A stretch of 64,000 bases of DNA. Origin: Rhyacichthys aspro (lineage: Eukaryota > Chordata > Actinopteri > Gobiiformes > Rhyacichthyidae). Positions within the stretch are counted from its first letter, which is position 1. The number at the start of each line of letters is the position of its first letter. Location: positions 8,385,422 through 8,449,421 of the forward strand of contig CM072158.1 in the NCBI GenBank assembly GCA_036850595.1, read 5' to 3'. The notes under the pieces are model-generated. The model was not told the DNA's origin, did no database searches, and saw nothing but the letters and a program-made list of their open reading frames with translations. Shown here one piece after another: positions 38,690 through 52,400 of this stretch. The translations under genes and the position numbers were made by a program.

Positions 38690-39160
38690 GAAGGGCCATA
38701 TGACAGGTACGGGCCTCCGCCGCAGGCTGGCCTCCAGACAGCAGAGAAGTTACGGGAACCGTCCGATTATAAAGGAATCAATAACAAAACAAAAGCTGAT
38801 GTCTGGGAGGAAAATCGTGGGAAGTGCCGCCGAGGGCCTGATTAGCATTCTGTATTGCGAGTCTCAGTGGGCCGTCTCCGGGAGCCCCCCAGCTCCGAGT
38901 GAAGAATGGCTGCCCGGGAGAGAGGAGGGGCACTGAGGCAGCGCAGGGCCAGACGGGGGGTGCACAAAGTCAGGGAGACAGGCTCACAAAGACAGGCCTG
39001 GTGCTCGGAGCGGACAGGACGGGGGAGGGTCTGAGGGTGCCACCGTGAAACCAGGAGCAGCGAGGGAGCCAAGTTCAAGTTCAACGGCAAAGCCTTATCT
39101 GCATACAGAAAAGAGACGTCTCTGAATGTCCTCAGTGACTCTAGGGGCATAAATCTGTCA
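38690..39160. promoter_or_regulatory. GC-rich island
   Basis: GC-rich non-coding block between AT-rich flanks. The open frames on either strand are compositional. Regulatory role inferred only. Confidence 0.25.
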
Positions 39161-39513
39161 GGGAAAACAGTCCATGAAAATCAAAATATATTTATGAATG
39201 CATTTCAGGTCGTAATGATGATTAAAAAATAAAGTGATGGGTATTCCCATTGAGTCCTTTTACAAAATGCTTTACACATTTAATTACAAATGAAAAAAAA
39301 TTGACAAAATTTCCACTTAGTGATAAATCTGTACAACTTTCACACCACATTTTAAGTCAACAGAGCAAAATATCCCATTACACGTCATATGGTCTCATAA
39401 ATAAGATCAGTCTATTGTTGTTATTGTATAGAGATTTCTTTAATTGCAGTGCCATTTAACATTTAGTTACGCTTTAAGTTATGGATTGGTGCCACAGCAT
39501 GCTCTAACTACTG

Positions 39514-39526
39514 GGCGAGAAAAAAG

Positions 39527-39569
<43 letters not shown>

Positions 39570-39578
39570 GGGGGAAAG

Positions 39579-39649
<71 letters not shown>

Positions 39650-39703
39650 AAAAGAAAGGGAAAAAAAAGGGAAAAAAAAAAAGGGGGGGAAAAGGGGGGG
39701 GAA

Positions 39704-39768
<65 letters not shown>

Positions 39769-39799
39769 GGGGGGAGAGGGGGGGGGAGTGTGGGGGGTT

Positions 39800-39843
<44 letters not shown>

Positions 39844-39942
39844 AAAAAGGGGGGGGGGGGGGAAGAGAGGGGGGGGGGGGGGGAGGGGGGGGGGGGGGGA
39901 TTTTTGAATTTTTTTTTGGGGGTGGTAAAAAAAAGGGAGAAT

Positions 39943-39973
<31 letters not shown>

Positions 39974-40054
39974 GGGCCGGGCCCCCCGAAGGGGGGGGGG
40001 GTTTTTGGGGGGGGGGGGGGGAAAAATAATTGCCCGCCCCTGCTCTAACTACTG
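39514..40054. other. Homopolymer junk insert, probable assembly artefact
   Basis: From 39527 the sequence is successive runs of C, then A, then mostly G with minor A and T. It is bounded by a 14-bp direct repeat, TGCTCTAACTACTG, at 39500-39513 and 40041-40054. Removing one repeat and the insert leaves continuous ordinary sequence. The long glycine- and lysine-rich frames across it are not genes. Confidence 0.9.
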
Positions 40055-41179
40055 CTAATATGAGCAGCATTGCACTGCACTGAGAAAAAGTGAAGCAGAC
40101 TCGCAATATAGGCCACAATAAACAACAGCCCCTCACTCATCACTGAACCTCTGATAAGGTCTTTTAGAAAATTGGAAAATTGACTATCTTCTTTTATCAT
40201 GACCAGCCTTTAGTCTCTCTTTTAGTTTAGGCCAAATTTGAGGAAAATAAGCCTTTAATTTGCATTCAGGAACGCAACTCAATTCATACAGATGGGAGAT
40301 AAAACAAATGTCAACAAACGTTCCAAAAAGAAATCTTTACATTTCAATATGGTTTTGGTTGGGAATGGGTATTTTATATTTGTCGTAAATTTGTATCTGA
40401 TAATTTGTTTGGTCTGTAAATTAAACAGAACATCCCACATGCTTCTCGTCAGAGAAGCACAACCTGTTTAAGGTCAGACATTAAGTGGGACACCCAGAGC
40501 CGTGACCCCAGGGCAGTCGGACAATGGCCATGTCCTTCATTATTCACCAGTCAGTCACTGCTGGACTGCTTTAAATGTGTGTGACCTCTGTTTGATGGCC
40601 TTTTAAATCTGCAAGTTGTTTGACCCATGACCCCTTTGTTGCTATATTTTCTGGCCTTTAGGGATTTCTCATGAAGACAACTGTGACATCTCACTTGTTT
40701 GTTAAAGGTACTACACGCAGGATTTATTTATATGTAAAGAACTTGACCTTATGCCCCATCTTTTCTTTAGTACTCATAAGTTTAAGGTGAATCAAAGTTA
40801 TTGCATATGTCATATACTTTTGCTCTATTTTCTTGCAGTTATTGGCTGAGAGGTACACAATTAAAACATTCCTCTTATATAAATGAAGTAAAACTGTCTA
40901 ATACAAAAAGTGAGAGGTGTCTTTACAGAGGCATTCACCTCCATGTTGTTCAAGAGGGCTGAAGAAAAGCGATTTTCCTTGTGTGAATCCTACATATTAT
41001 GCCTTAACCTGCATTTTTGTTCAACAATGTAATAATTATCTGGGAAGTAAGAGCTTAGTAGTGACTAGGATCTGTAAAGGTAATTTAGCTGAAGTTAACT
41101 GAGCCTGTACGCTATTGCAGAATTTGGATGAACGTATATTTTTAGAAACGAATATTTGATAAATTATGTTTTGTGTTTT

Positions 41180-42110
41180 TAATGTGCAGTGTGTGTGGTG
41201 GAGGGGGTCGAGGCTGGAGGAAGTGGAGGTTGACCCGCTGGTTGGCTGAGTTTAACCTCTCGACCTCCTTTTGATGGGAGCTAAGAGGTCGTGACCATGT
41301 CGGGAGAGGTCAAGGGGAAGTCTTCCACGGATCGGCGGACAGGAGGGAGAAGTGTGTCGTCCACCCAGCAGACAGAGAAAATTTATTACAGTGCACGTGT
41401 CCGCAGAAAGACACACTTATCATCTCACTATTCAAGAATATAAGTATGTATTATATTTTGTCAGCTACATTTTATGAGCAGTTTACAACAAATCCAATAC
41501 ATAAATAGACTATTGCAGTTCTTAAGATGCTGCATTTCATGTGGATGTGCAGTAGACAACATAGCCCTATTTATAACTTAATGCTACTTTCCCATTAGCA
41601 CTTATTGTTCAACTCGCCTGGGAATGCTCAGTTGAAGCTTTCTCCACATAATGAATATTGTCTATATTTTCTGCTCTGTCTAAAAGTCACCCACTCTCTC
41701 ACAACAGTCTAGTGCGAGCTATTGAACATTTTGTAAATTATTCCTCAACTTTCCCAGACCCTTGACAGAGAGGCTCCCAGCTCAATGAGGAAAACAATGC
41801 CTCATAGATTGCGATATAAAACCGATCCATCCAGATGACGACACAAGCACAAAACATGGCCAGAAATCAGCGATGAGTATGTCACGGCACGATGGAGGGT
41901 CTGACTACTTAATTAGACGTCTATAAAGAGTGGGTCAGAGGGAGCAGACAGCCAAAGAAAGGCAGACGAGATGAGGCCCTTCAAAGTGACTGCAGCGCGG
42001 TGTGGGTGTGTTTGAGTCTGGGCCGAGCTGTGAGAAAATGCTCATGTCGTTTGCATGTCTGGTCTGGGTCTGCGGCACGGGTTTGGGGTTGACTTTAGGA
42101 ATGTGTCCGC
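41180..42110. promoter_or_regulatory. GC-richer island with homeobox-like words
   Basis: Distinct from its flanks, with CATAATGAATATTG at about 41647 and TTAATTAGACG at about 41910. No coding exon recognised. Confidence 0.25.
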
Positions 42111-42778
42111 GTGTATGATTAGAAGTTTAATAAGTGGACGGAGTTTTGCGGAGTTAAGTTTTAGGTAAACGTAAATCAATATCAATCATATATATCATAA
42201 CTATGAAAGAGTTTTTTGTCCTGGCTGGTTATTGTAAGTCAGCCATGAGGTACAAAAAAATACATGCTTATAAGTTATGCTTTGTGCCACAGCCATTAGG
42301 TGGAGCTTCTATATGTACAGTAAGGGAGCTACACAGATGTCCGCGTAAAGACAGAAAAGTCAGGTTTCCTTAATGTATTATAAGAAAATATTTATGGAAA
42401 TGAGTGACGTTTGACTAGACAATTGTAGAAGTCACTGTCTTGTGGTCATTGCTTAACAGAGTGAAACGTAATAATCTCCTAAAAGTTTCAGTTTTATACA
42501 CTCTTTCTCGTCAACTCTTTTTTTCAGCAGTGTACACACCAGAGCCAAGACCTCTAGCTTTATGTCTCTGCATTGAACACAACAAATTCACGTTTCTTTG
42601 GCAATTGATCCAAAGTTTGCTTCAAAATAGCTTTGTGTGATGGACTATTCTTGACAAAATACAAGGAATCCATATTGTATATTGTCAAAAATTAAACATA
42701 ACGCTGCTAATTATAACTTTTAGAACAGACTTGTATCACAAAATGGCAACTTTAGGTGCATAACTATACAGCATGAGT

Positions 42779-42937
42779 GAGTTTTTAGCCTTTATTTCAG
42801 AGAGAGAGAGAAAACAAACATAAAACCAGATTAAAAGGGAGAGGGCAATGACATGGAGCAAATGCGCCCGAGCTGGAATCAAACCCGTGTCGCTGGAGTA
42901 TGTGGTACACGCTACCAGGTGAGCCACCGAGGAGCCC
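42779..42937 (-). mobile_element. tRNA-derived SINE
   Basis: The minus strand reads as a tRNA-like head with A box TGGCTCACCTGG and B box GGTTTGATTCC. A body with CATGTCATTGCCCTCTC follows, then a 3' end with AATAAAGGCTAAAAA. This is the layout of the common teleost tRNA SINEs. Ends were set by the tRNA head and the A-rich tail. It is not a functional tRNA gene: there is no proper acceptor stem closure. Confidence 0.85.
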
Positions 42938-44403
42938 TTGAATGGATAAATGGTCTGGGGTTCAAAGTGCATTCAACATCATATAGTCCCTTTAAAGCAT
43001 GTGAACAGCCATGTTTCCCAGGGGACATGGAGGAATAATGTGAACTATAACATTATCATAACTTTCATTCAGTAACATGGGCTCAGAAACAAACATCAGT
43101 GTGGTTTTCCTCCAGCAGTGCTCAGTCTGTCCGCTCTGGGCAGTTGTAGGAAGAGAAACAGGAAGTGACAAGACTTTAACTGGGATCTCTGGAGTTTCTT
43201 CTCAAGATAAAGAAAATCAAGAGTGTCTTTTAATGTGATTATACATCACTGAAATGATAGCTTTGATGGTTGATGGAGGCATTTGATTTTGTGCAACTAT
43301 ATACTACAATATTTTACACAATGCACCTAATAATATCAAACCAGTGTGTATTACAGTGCTCCTGTTTTATAAATAACTGATTAGTCTCAACTCTTTTTGT
43401 ATTGCACTCATTCTTTATTATTTGTATCTATTGATATTTCCCAGTATATTCCCATGGTCTAGACTCTGGTCTGGTCTGCAGCAGGTTTTAAAAGTCGAAG
43501 GACAAGAATGTGCATCTCATTAAGTCATTAATGGCCAAAACAAGTCAGAGGCACTTCTAATAATCACATATTCGTACTCACTCATTGTTGCCGGTGAGCA
43601 GACATGTCCCAGCCGACCTGAACTGGAGTCTGTGGGTGAGAACCGAAAGGGGACCCTCCATCGCAGCTGCATCTATTTGTCGTCTGCGGGAGACAGAGGA
43701 GAGGTCACAGGTCAAATAAGTTCACAGGAACTGAGGGCTTTCACATGTTAATGCTTCAGAGCAGCAGCAGAAAAACACTGAGGTGATTATATCGTAGTCT
43801 GTTTGTATAAACGCCATCGCCGCCACAATCTCACAGCAACGTGTCTAGTTAGTGAAGGGGTCTGAAGGACTTTACCAGGGATTAAAATCAAAAGGATGAG
43901 AAACTAGGGACATGAGCATCCATATTAATGAACAAAGACAACAGTGTCAGTATAACTTCAGTCATAACTTATAGAAATGTATGTTAAAGTGTATGTATAA
44001 ATTGATGTTATATATTACAACATAAGTTCTTTAAAGTTAGGTCTTATGTGCATTATTTCTGGTGTTTGAGGAACAAACAGTGTTATTAAAAGAGGTTACA
44101 TTGTTTTTTTACAGTAAACATATTTGGATTATTGTGTGATATCTTGTTTTATATTAGATTAGGGAAGGAAAGATGCTTGGAGACTTCACATGAAATGATC
44201 GACAAATCACCTTTTGCACACCGTTTTAAATATTTAATATAATGTGGACGTATTATTCAGTACATAGTCTCATAGCGCACAGTGAAAGAGTGAAACATAC
44301 ACATGTCTCCATCAGGCAGCTAGTTAAGTGTGTGTAACACCCTCATGATGCCTTCACAGTAAATGCCACTATGTTATTCAATTAAGGACATTGTCAGTTC
44401 GGA

Positions 44404-44417
44404 GCGCCCCCTGCTGG
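44404..44417 (-). promoter_or_regulatory. CTCF-like motif
   Basis: The minus strand reads CCAGCAGGGGGCGC, a full match to the CTCF core CCASYAGRKGGCRS. It lies between mir-9 and bcan. Confidence 0.6.
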
Positions 44418-46729
44418 ACATTTGAAGAATAGTTCAAACAGAAGTCACTTCAAAAAGTCTCGATGAGAAAATCTCACTTAAAAAGAAATCTCACAATTAA
44501 TATGATTAACCATAGTAATTATACTTTTTAATTCAACAGCTTTTATACAAATGACAGTGATTTTCCCTTATTCATAATAATGACACCAACGATCATAACT
44601 CCATTCATTGCATTCGATTTTGTGATTGATTACAAAATTTGACTAAATTTACAATTTATTTGAAAATTTTCTGAACATAACACGGAGAGAGTTACTGCTT
44701 GTTGTGTTCATCATCAAAACAGAATAAAGTAACATGCCTAAAGTATCAATGAAGATGAAGAGGAGGACAGATAGTGACAAATAATAAACAGTCTCTAAAC
44801 TAACTCTAAAACTACAGTGTGAGCCAGTGTGGTCAGTATAAAAACACATAAGTACAAAACTACCTTGCAGCTTAACTCTTACAACCAATTTACAATGTTA
44901 AGTGTTGGTTTAAATTGTATGTAATAATTTTAATTGTTTTAGTGTGGCAACTGATGTTAGCATGAGCCCAAGACACATTTTAGGGACAAAGTTTATTATA
45001 ATATCTTCTGTTCTAATTAAATGCATGATAGTATTAAAAGGACATTTTGTCTTTCTTCTGCTTCCAAAAGACAAATGTCGAATTAAGGAGTATAATGTTG
45101 AGTGTTTCCAGGGCGTGATGTGTCATCCATATTGGCTCACGGCAGGTTCACATTAAAACCTATTTGTCCTTGTGTTTTCACACGACGGCCTGTCAATCAG
45201 GGCCCACACCCCCAGCGCAAATGAGTGCAGTGTAAAAACGGCCACTCCCAGTGCCCTGTGGCTCTAATTGGCTCGGATTAAAGCAGCCATTATATCACTA
45301 CAACTGATCTAAAGCCGAGCTGAAGCCCACATTTCCCTCTCGGTGAGAAACTAAAGCACATGCTACACTTTTACAGCTTCCTCCTTCGACAGCAGCCAGC
45401 ACTCCCCACAGGAAACACTATGTGCCCTGAAAGTGAGATTATCTGCACAGGGACTGCACTGTACAGGAAAAAAGGGTTATATTTCAATATCACCCTAAAT
45501 GTTTCTCATGTTTCCGGTTGAGTTTGTGGCATTGTGCAACTGTTTAACACTGCAATGTCAGTGTGAAGGAGAAAAGGAAGAATAACTGGGTTAAAAGGAT
45601 AAATAACATGAAATAGCTTAAGATTCAACACTGAAAAACCCCCCTTTCAGACATACCCCTGACTCTCTTCAGAGGAACACAGTCCTCTAATACTTTTCTC
45701 TCAGATTTACATAAAAGTTGTGCCAGAACCCTTACTTCACAATTGACTGCTGTAAAATGAGAGACGATTGATTAGTGAAGACTATGGAGAACATTAGAGG
45801 GTGGGCCATCAGAGTCTTGTAGATGGGAAGAATATTTTATTGTTTTGTGTATTTTATTGTATTGTAGTAGAAATAATAATTAGCGCAGTATACATTATAT
45901 AGTACAAACAAATATTTAACCTACCAAGAAACATGCACAGAATTGAAATTGCTTTTCAGTGGAGAAACCTGGCTCAAAGCTTTCTTCTATTAAATTATTT
46001 GAAAGTTGAATGTTTCTATGTACCTTTTCTAAAAAATATATTACTAAATTTTATCCAATTAAAGCAAAAGCTAAACACTAAACATATAATTACTTAAATT
46101 GAAATTAGACTGAAGTGAGAGATAATAAATGGTTGATTCCAGTGAGACTAAAAGCCGAAGGCGGTGGGAGTGGGGTACAAAGAGTGTTTGTGGCAGTGGG
46201 CAGTTCTGACTCCTGACGATGGGTGAAGGGCTGTGGGGAAATCCTCCTGCAGAGGTTCCCAGACTGGGCACGTCTTTTAACTCCTCTTCACCCTTTGTCT
46301 TTTCATCAAACAAATGAATACATCACATAACGCTCTGTGTCATTGACCAGGGATGAAATTATTTCTTGAAAATAAGTCACTTATGTATAAAATGTCAAAT
46401 ACCGCCATAAATTAATATTAAAATAAAAGAGGCCTAGTTGTTTGTGTGAGATTTATGTATTTGCAGACACAAAAACAAAATAAATTAAACATTTAACAAA
46501 AGTAGTGCAAGTTGGTCTTTGTTTTTTTATGTGTTTTAGTAGCGTTATAGCAAATGTACAAAAAGAGTCATTTAATTTCAAAATAACCTTAAATTATCCT
46601 AACCTATAAGTGAGTAAAAACATATAGGCTAAAACAGACATATATTGGTGATTATCTGATTATTCAGATGATAAAAGATCAGAAACAAAGATCGCTAATA
46701 TATAAACCAGCAGCTTCTAGGACAAGCTC

Positions 46730-47270
46730 CAAAATAATTGGAGGTTCCTCTCTGCTCCCTGCTGATCTCGACTCTGGTCAACTCTAGTGTCAAGGACCTC
46801 GCACTTGGGCATTGGGAGGTGGACCCTCAATTAGTGAGCCACGCGTCTTTTTGAAGAAAGAGGAACTCCAGCAGGAGTCTTTAAACACTGGCCTCTGTCC
46901 CCTTTGAGACGACCCCTGACCCCTGGGTCACGGGCCACAATACGGCCCCATCTGGAGCGGCGTGATCGGCTCTATGACCGAGGGACGGACAGCAAATCCA
47001 CACATTCAGGTCGATCTGTGTGAAGCTATTGAAGGCCTGAGAAACATGGACCTGCCCCAGCCATCGGCCTGAATTCAGCCTCACCTCTGATCAGTGCTGC
47101 TAACACGGGACGTCCTCTCTAATTGAGCTGGAACAGGGGGGACGAGGGTTTCTCACGAACAAACTCACCACAGGGGCTCCACCACAGCAACAATTATCCT
47201 GCATTTTGGTGACAAAGAGGTAAAATCACACGTCTGCTCTGGGATACGTGTGACGTGGGCCGACAAAAAG
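46730..47270. promoter_or_regulatory. GC-rich island downstream of bcan
   Basis: Non-coding block with AATTGAGC, AACAATTATCC and TGACGTGG words. A possible distal element for bcan or mir-9; inferred from composition only. Confidence 0.25.
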
Positions 47271-48043
47271 AGGTTTTCATTAAATTACTGAGACCCAAGC
47301 ATTTGTGATTTTGCATGTATTTATAGTTTTGTATATATCAAGATCAGCCACAGATTTTTTTTTAAATAATTTCTTTGTCAAACAAGTCCAAATGAAGTAT
47401 AGCTGCACAATACACTGCAACTTTATCGTTCTTGCAAAATCAACACGGGCAATAATATTATGGCTTTATATGTGGCAGACATTCACTATTTATGTCAAAA
47501 TAATTGCCCAGGCAAAGCCTTAAATCAAACTGCAATGCAACTAAATAAATGTGTGTCCCAAGTGTGAGCAGTGTCCCAAGTAAATCCAGAGCCTTGTATT
47601 TTAGAAGTTGAAAATTTTACTGTCAAATGGGACATTCAGTATTGCAGGTGATCTTGTTAATGTAATTCAAAATAGTTACAGTAGTTATTAACATAGGTAT
47701 TCTCCCTAAATTGTGAGATCAGATCTTTTACATAAAAATGATTTAAGGTATAATAAAATGTATTAACTGCATATTATTTTAAACTTCATACATCTAACAT
47801 ACATGTTATGCATTTATTCATAACTCAAAGGTAAATATCCTGTATAGCCTATTATAACAATGACTCCATCAATTATGACAATTAAATAGTCAATCAAAAC
47901 TCTTTTCGAAAAATGTCTTTGATTTTCTGAAATAGTAGCCTTTTGTTCAGCTACAATCCAACCACTACAATATTTTGTGTGCAAAATACTAAGCTCCAAT
48001 TCTGCTGCACTTCTCTCAGTTTCAATAAATTCATGGCTCAATG

Positions 48044-48057
48044 ATGCCCCCTGGCGG
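48044..48057 (-). promoter_or_regulatory. CTCF-like motif
   Basis: The minus strand reads CCGCCAGGGGGCAT, two changes from the CTCF core. It lies about 0.75 kb beyond the bcan 3' end. Confidence 0.45.
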
Positions 48058-48789
48058 CAGTTTTTTGCACTCTTAATTTAGAGTCAAATGCACACAAGCA
48101 GGAAGGATAAACAGATTTATTCATCTAAAACTTACTGACAGTCTGAATTAGGTTTGCGAAGAGGACTAAAGTTTGAACTTTGATTAAAAATGTTGAAGCA
48201 GAGAAGTGATGTGTGGGAAAAAAACAAAACAAAACAAAACACGAAGCTAATATCACGTTGCCATTTTTAAAGAAACTCTAGGCCTCATATTATTAAGTCT
48301 TAGCCACAGAAGAATATTAGACAACAACACGCCACTTTTTCTTTTTTTAACCAGTGCATTAATGCAATATGTAATTTTCACTTACTTATAGCTTCTTCTT
48401 GTATTTTCTTCAAATTTTCTCTTTTTAACTCTTTTGACGCAGGGAATAACACAGGTGTGAACAGACAGCGCAGGTGCGTCCACTCAGGCTGGTCACATGA
48501 CCCTGATGACGTGTTATGATTGGTTTAGCACATTTTTGAGGTTAGGCCTTACCTTACAAATGTAATTGTTTATTGACATGTATATGAATTTTAACCATAG
48601 ACATTTTGATTAGTGTTTAAAGGGGTTCATTATTTAACCCCATCAGCCTGATTCTGGTGATCAAGAAGTTAATAAAGTTAATAAAAATACCTAAAACCAC
48701 ACAGTGCTTTATATTCTTTACAGAAAAACATCTGTGTATGCTCTAAGTTTTCCTCTTTGGTTTGTAAAGAAGAAGCACTCACAATACTG

Positions 48790-49351
48790 AGGGTAAAAAA
48801 GGAAAAGTTTATTCTTTGCTCTGTTCTACAAAACTTTATTACAACATAAAGCTGATGAACAAAACGGTGTCGCTGTGGAGAAATAAAAGTGACTAACTGT
48901 ATTGACTCTTAGGATTCACTGTGGACGTCTACACTTCTTTCATTACGTGGGAACATGACTCCACTGTTGGACAGAATTTAGCACCATTTTATGAAAAGGT
49001 TCCCTAAACAAAAAAGCTCTTCAATTATCTCTTTTCCAGATTCCCAAAGTATTTTTTTTACTCTAGGTTTGTATCTTTTGTGTTGGAAAACACTTTATAC
49101 TGCATTTTAAAAACCTTTACCGGCTTCTGATTAAAAACACTCTTTTATCTGTCACTTTGAGGCCCCTCCCACCAAGCCCCCAGTACTGTATCAGTCAGTG
49201 GGACGTCCTTGTACAAAATCATAAAAAAGCATCTAAGTATCTATTAAAAACTGTTTCTCTTGGTCTGTTCTGTTCACTCATTGGTGTAGAAAAGTGTGTT
49301 TATGTGCTTCTTCACTGCTAATCTCAAATGCTTCGTAAGAAAAGGACAGAA
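48790..49351 (-). other. bcan: 3'UTR of bcan with poly(A) signals
   Basis: Downstream of the stop at 49352-49354 on the minus strand. AATAAA (minus) occurs at 48835-48840 and 48808-48813, so the mRNA probably ends at about 48.79-48.82 kb. Confidence 0.7.
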
Positions 49352-49485
49352 TTAAAACTTGATGTCCCAGTACTGTGGCACCTCTTTAGGAGACTCAAAC
49401 TCATTAATATCATATTCTTCAATGGCAGCCAGGTTCCTGTTGTCCGGAGAAGTCATGTCCGGGTATTGGGTCAGACTTCCAGCCT
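49352..49485 (-). CDS. bcan: bcan last exon, C-terminal tail
   Basis: It encodes residues 1168-1211, from EAGSLTQYPDM to VPQYWDIKF and TAA, after the CCP domain. The tail is acidic and Tyr/Asn-rich and does not resemble the basic/proline tail of human brevican that I recall. The acceptor is ACTGCAG. Confidence 0.9.
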
Positions 49486-52400
49486 CTGCAGTGCATTTAA
49501 AAATAAAGTTATCACACATTACAGGATTAGCTTGATTTTAAAAGACAGTTAATTCTCATCTTACCAGGGATGCACTGAATTTGAGGCCTCTCCCACTTGC
49601 CCCCAGACAGACACCTGATGAGTGGGTTCAGTCTCTGCCGGAAACCCTTGGCACAGTAATAACGCACTGCGGCATTTGTGGCGTATCTCTGTTTTACTTT
49701 TACGAATATGGAGGCGTTTCTGACCTTTGGCGGTGGACCACATGAAGCTGGAATTAACAGACACCTGGGTTGGTAAATATTTCACTGTTGTAATGAAGTA
49801 AACTCAGTCCTTAAAGCTGCTCAGTGTTGCACTACTCACAGGTGCCTTTCTTGCAGGTGTAAGCCAGGTGATAGTTGCAGGGGACATCGCTCCAGCGGCC
49901 GTTGTCATGCCACACCATCACTACACAGTCCTCCCCAGACAGGAAGAAGCTGTCTGGCTGCCCTCTGTACCAGTTCTCATACAACTGAGTGCACAGAAAC
50001 AGAAATACGTATTATACCATCATTATTTTGTTTTATTTTGTTGTATTGTTACAAAATGGTAGTGTGCTCCATAGTAACATGAGTAGCCCAAGAGTAACAG
50101 AGTGCACACAATTCAGTCCATTGTGTGCAATAAGCTTTATTTTAGGATTTATCTCCCTTTTTAAAGCCAGAAACATTCAAATTCACATTGTGGCTAGATA
50201 TGTTAATGATTTCAAAGCTGTGTATTCTACAGTAAAAAAGTTGCATAGAGTTATTTTAAGGTTAAATGCACTATTCCTGGTTTTACTTTCCTTAAGCCAG
50301 GCATACACTATGATTTTTGGCCCAAATTTGACTTGATTTCTGACAATTTTTGAGTCAGGACAAATTTCAGGTTTATTCTTGTCCCTACTGACGTGCTCTC
50401 TGGTTGCTTTTCTTGTATGCGATTTACTCTTATTGTGTGAGTTGGTTCTGTTTGAAACACTCTAAAGTCACACAGTGTTTGCCAGGCTTTAAGGTTAGCA
50501 TTATGCCGAAAATTCCAGTTTGTTGTTTTGCAGCTGTACCAACAGAGGACTCAGAAAGTGCAATCCCTGGTGGCCTGTAATATGACATTATACCACTGGA
50601 TGGATTTGTAAACTATTGCAGCCTGACTTGGCCTGACAATGGACCCAGCTGCCAATGATGAATATTTGAAAGAATTCCACCAAAAATAGTGTATATTTTA
50701 TGTAAATGTAAGTGATATTGATAACTAAAATCTATTTATGGTATGACTTCACCTGGAAAACATATTTATAATGATTTTTACCATGGGGTTGCCGTCCGAC
50801 CAGCGGAAATCACCCTCAATAGCCTTGTCATTCAAACCAGTCCACTGATATTCTTTGTAGTAATCTGGACAAAAAGACAACATGAAAGTATTAAAGCTTA
50901 TACAATGGTAGATGAAAGGTTAAAGACTAAGTTAACCCATCTTACTGTTGATGAAACTCTGCTCCTCAGGGCTCATGATGGACACCAGGTGGGCCCCCAG
51001 CATCCGGCAGTGCTGCTCCGCCACCTCCCAACTCAAACGCCGGCCAAAGTGACGGTAGCAGAAGCCCTGAAACTTATCCCATCCCACTTCACAATCCTCC
51101 AAATCTGAAAAGATCCATCCAGGAGTTAATACAGAGTTAAGATTTGGAGCCATGTATCTGTTTGTTTATTCACCAGTCTGGCAGAAGTCTCCTCCATATG
51201 TAGGTAAGCAGAGGCATTTGATCTCTCCATTTTGTTCTGTGCATGTGCCTCCGTTAAGACATGGGTCATCCAGGCACACATCTGCAGTGAATACAGGGAA
51301 GAGATCAATCAGTTTACAGCCGCACAAACCAAAGACTTATTGAGATGTTAAAGCAATAGCGACATAACAAATTAAATCTACATTATTCAGATTTACAGGT
51401 GGCTTTTGGAAACAAGAATGAGACTTGATCAGGTGGCATCTGCAGTGTCATGATTCGTGTGAGCCAGCAGGTGGCAGCAAACGACAAATATTCAGAGTTG
51501 CACTAAATAATGGCCCTCAGTTGCAGGCCTGGAGTCTTCTGTGGTGAATTTCAAAGGATTCATTAAAGGTAGATCTTGAGTTGTCCTTGAAATTTGAATT
51601 AAACTTATAAATGATTACTTTGTCAGGACTTACTGTGTAGTGGATGCTTAAAGAGGCCCATAGAGTTACACTTAATTGTTCTTGTGCTGTTGATTAAAAT
51701 TGTTAACTCCCTTCAAACAGGCCCCCACTTACCGTGCCATTAAGCATTTTCTTTTATATGACATTTTCTGAAATAGCTACGGTTAAAGTGGATCTGCGTG
51801 CTTCGAAACTAAACATTTTACAAGTAGGGGTAGTAAAGGTTTATTTGCTTCCTTTGACACCCTGTAAACAAGATTTCAGTGGTGTCTATTATTATACTGC
51901 ACACTAACAAGTGTTTTTAAGGCCCTTTTCGGGAGAGTAGTGTTTATGAAAGGTAATCACTGCTTTCCACGAGTGTAATGACACTCACATCAAACTTGTG
52001 TAAAAAGTCACTGTCACAGCATCGTCATGTTGTGTATGTTTTCAGATTGTCAGCGTAGATTCTAGTTTGCTTAATGAGCAAGCAAAGAGATGTCTGCGTG
52101 ATCTTCGCAGTGGAAATTGAGTAGCAATGCACGTCATTTATTCGCACAAAGGAAATGAGTTGCCTATAACTTTTACGATTGAGTGAATGGCGGTCGTCCC
52201 AGATAAAGGTCACTGCTCATTACATTACTTTTATTGGAGGAGCATGGATATTTAATGTTATAAAAGCATGCACTCACTCAGATGTGTGAAAGAGACTCGG
52301 TTGAACCCTATTTTATAAAACTCAAACATCTAAATAAAGGCATTTTTCAATACTAATAATACTAAATGATATTAATGATTATGTGTGTAAATGCATGTAA

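Larger units (their letters stand above)
37190..48780. other. Intergenic stretch between the mir-9 host and bcan
   Basis: No coding exons recognised. GC-rich islands at about 38690-39160, 41180-42110, 45150-45470 and 46730-47270 stand out from the AT-rich background and may be regulatory. It also holds an assembly artefact (39514-40054), a tRNA-derived SINE (42779-42937) and CTCF-like motifs (44404 and 48044). Confidence 0.4.

Noticed and set aside
39444..40136. Long glycine-rich, lysine-rich and proline-rich open frames on both strands
   Set aside because: They are translations of the homopolymer artefact and have no splice or domain context.
42853..42937. Possible tRNA gene on the minus strand
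   Set aside because: A and B boxes are present, but the acceptor stem does not close and a SINE body follows, so it is a SINE head.
50743..51108. 121-codon plus-strand frame
   Set aside because: Antisense shadow over two bcan lectin exons and the intron between them.
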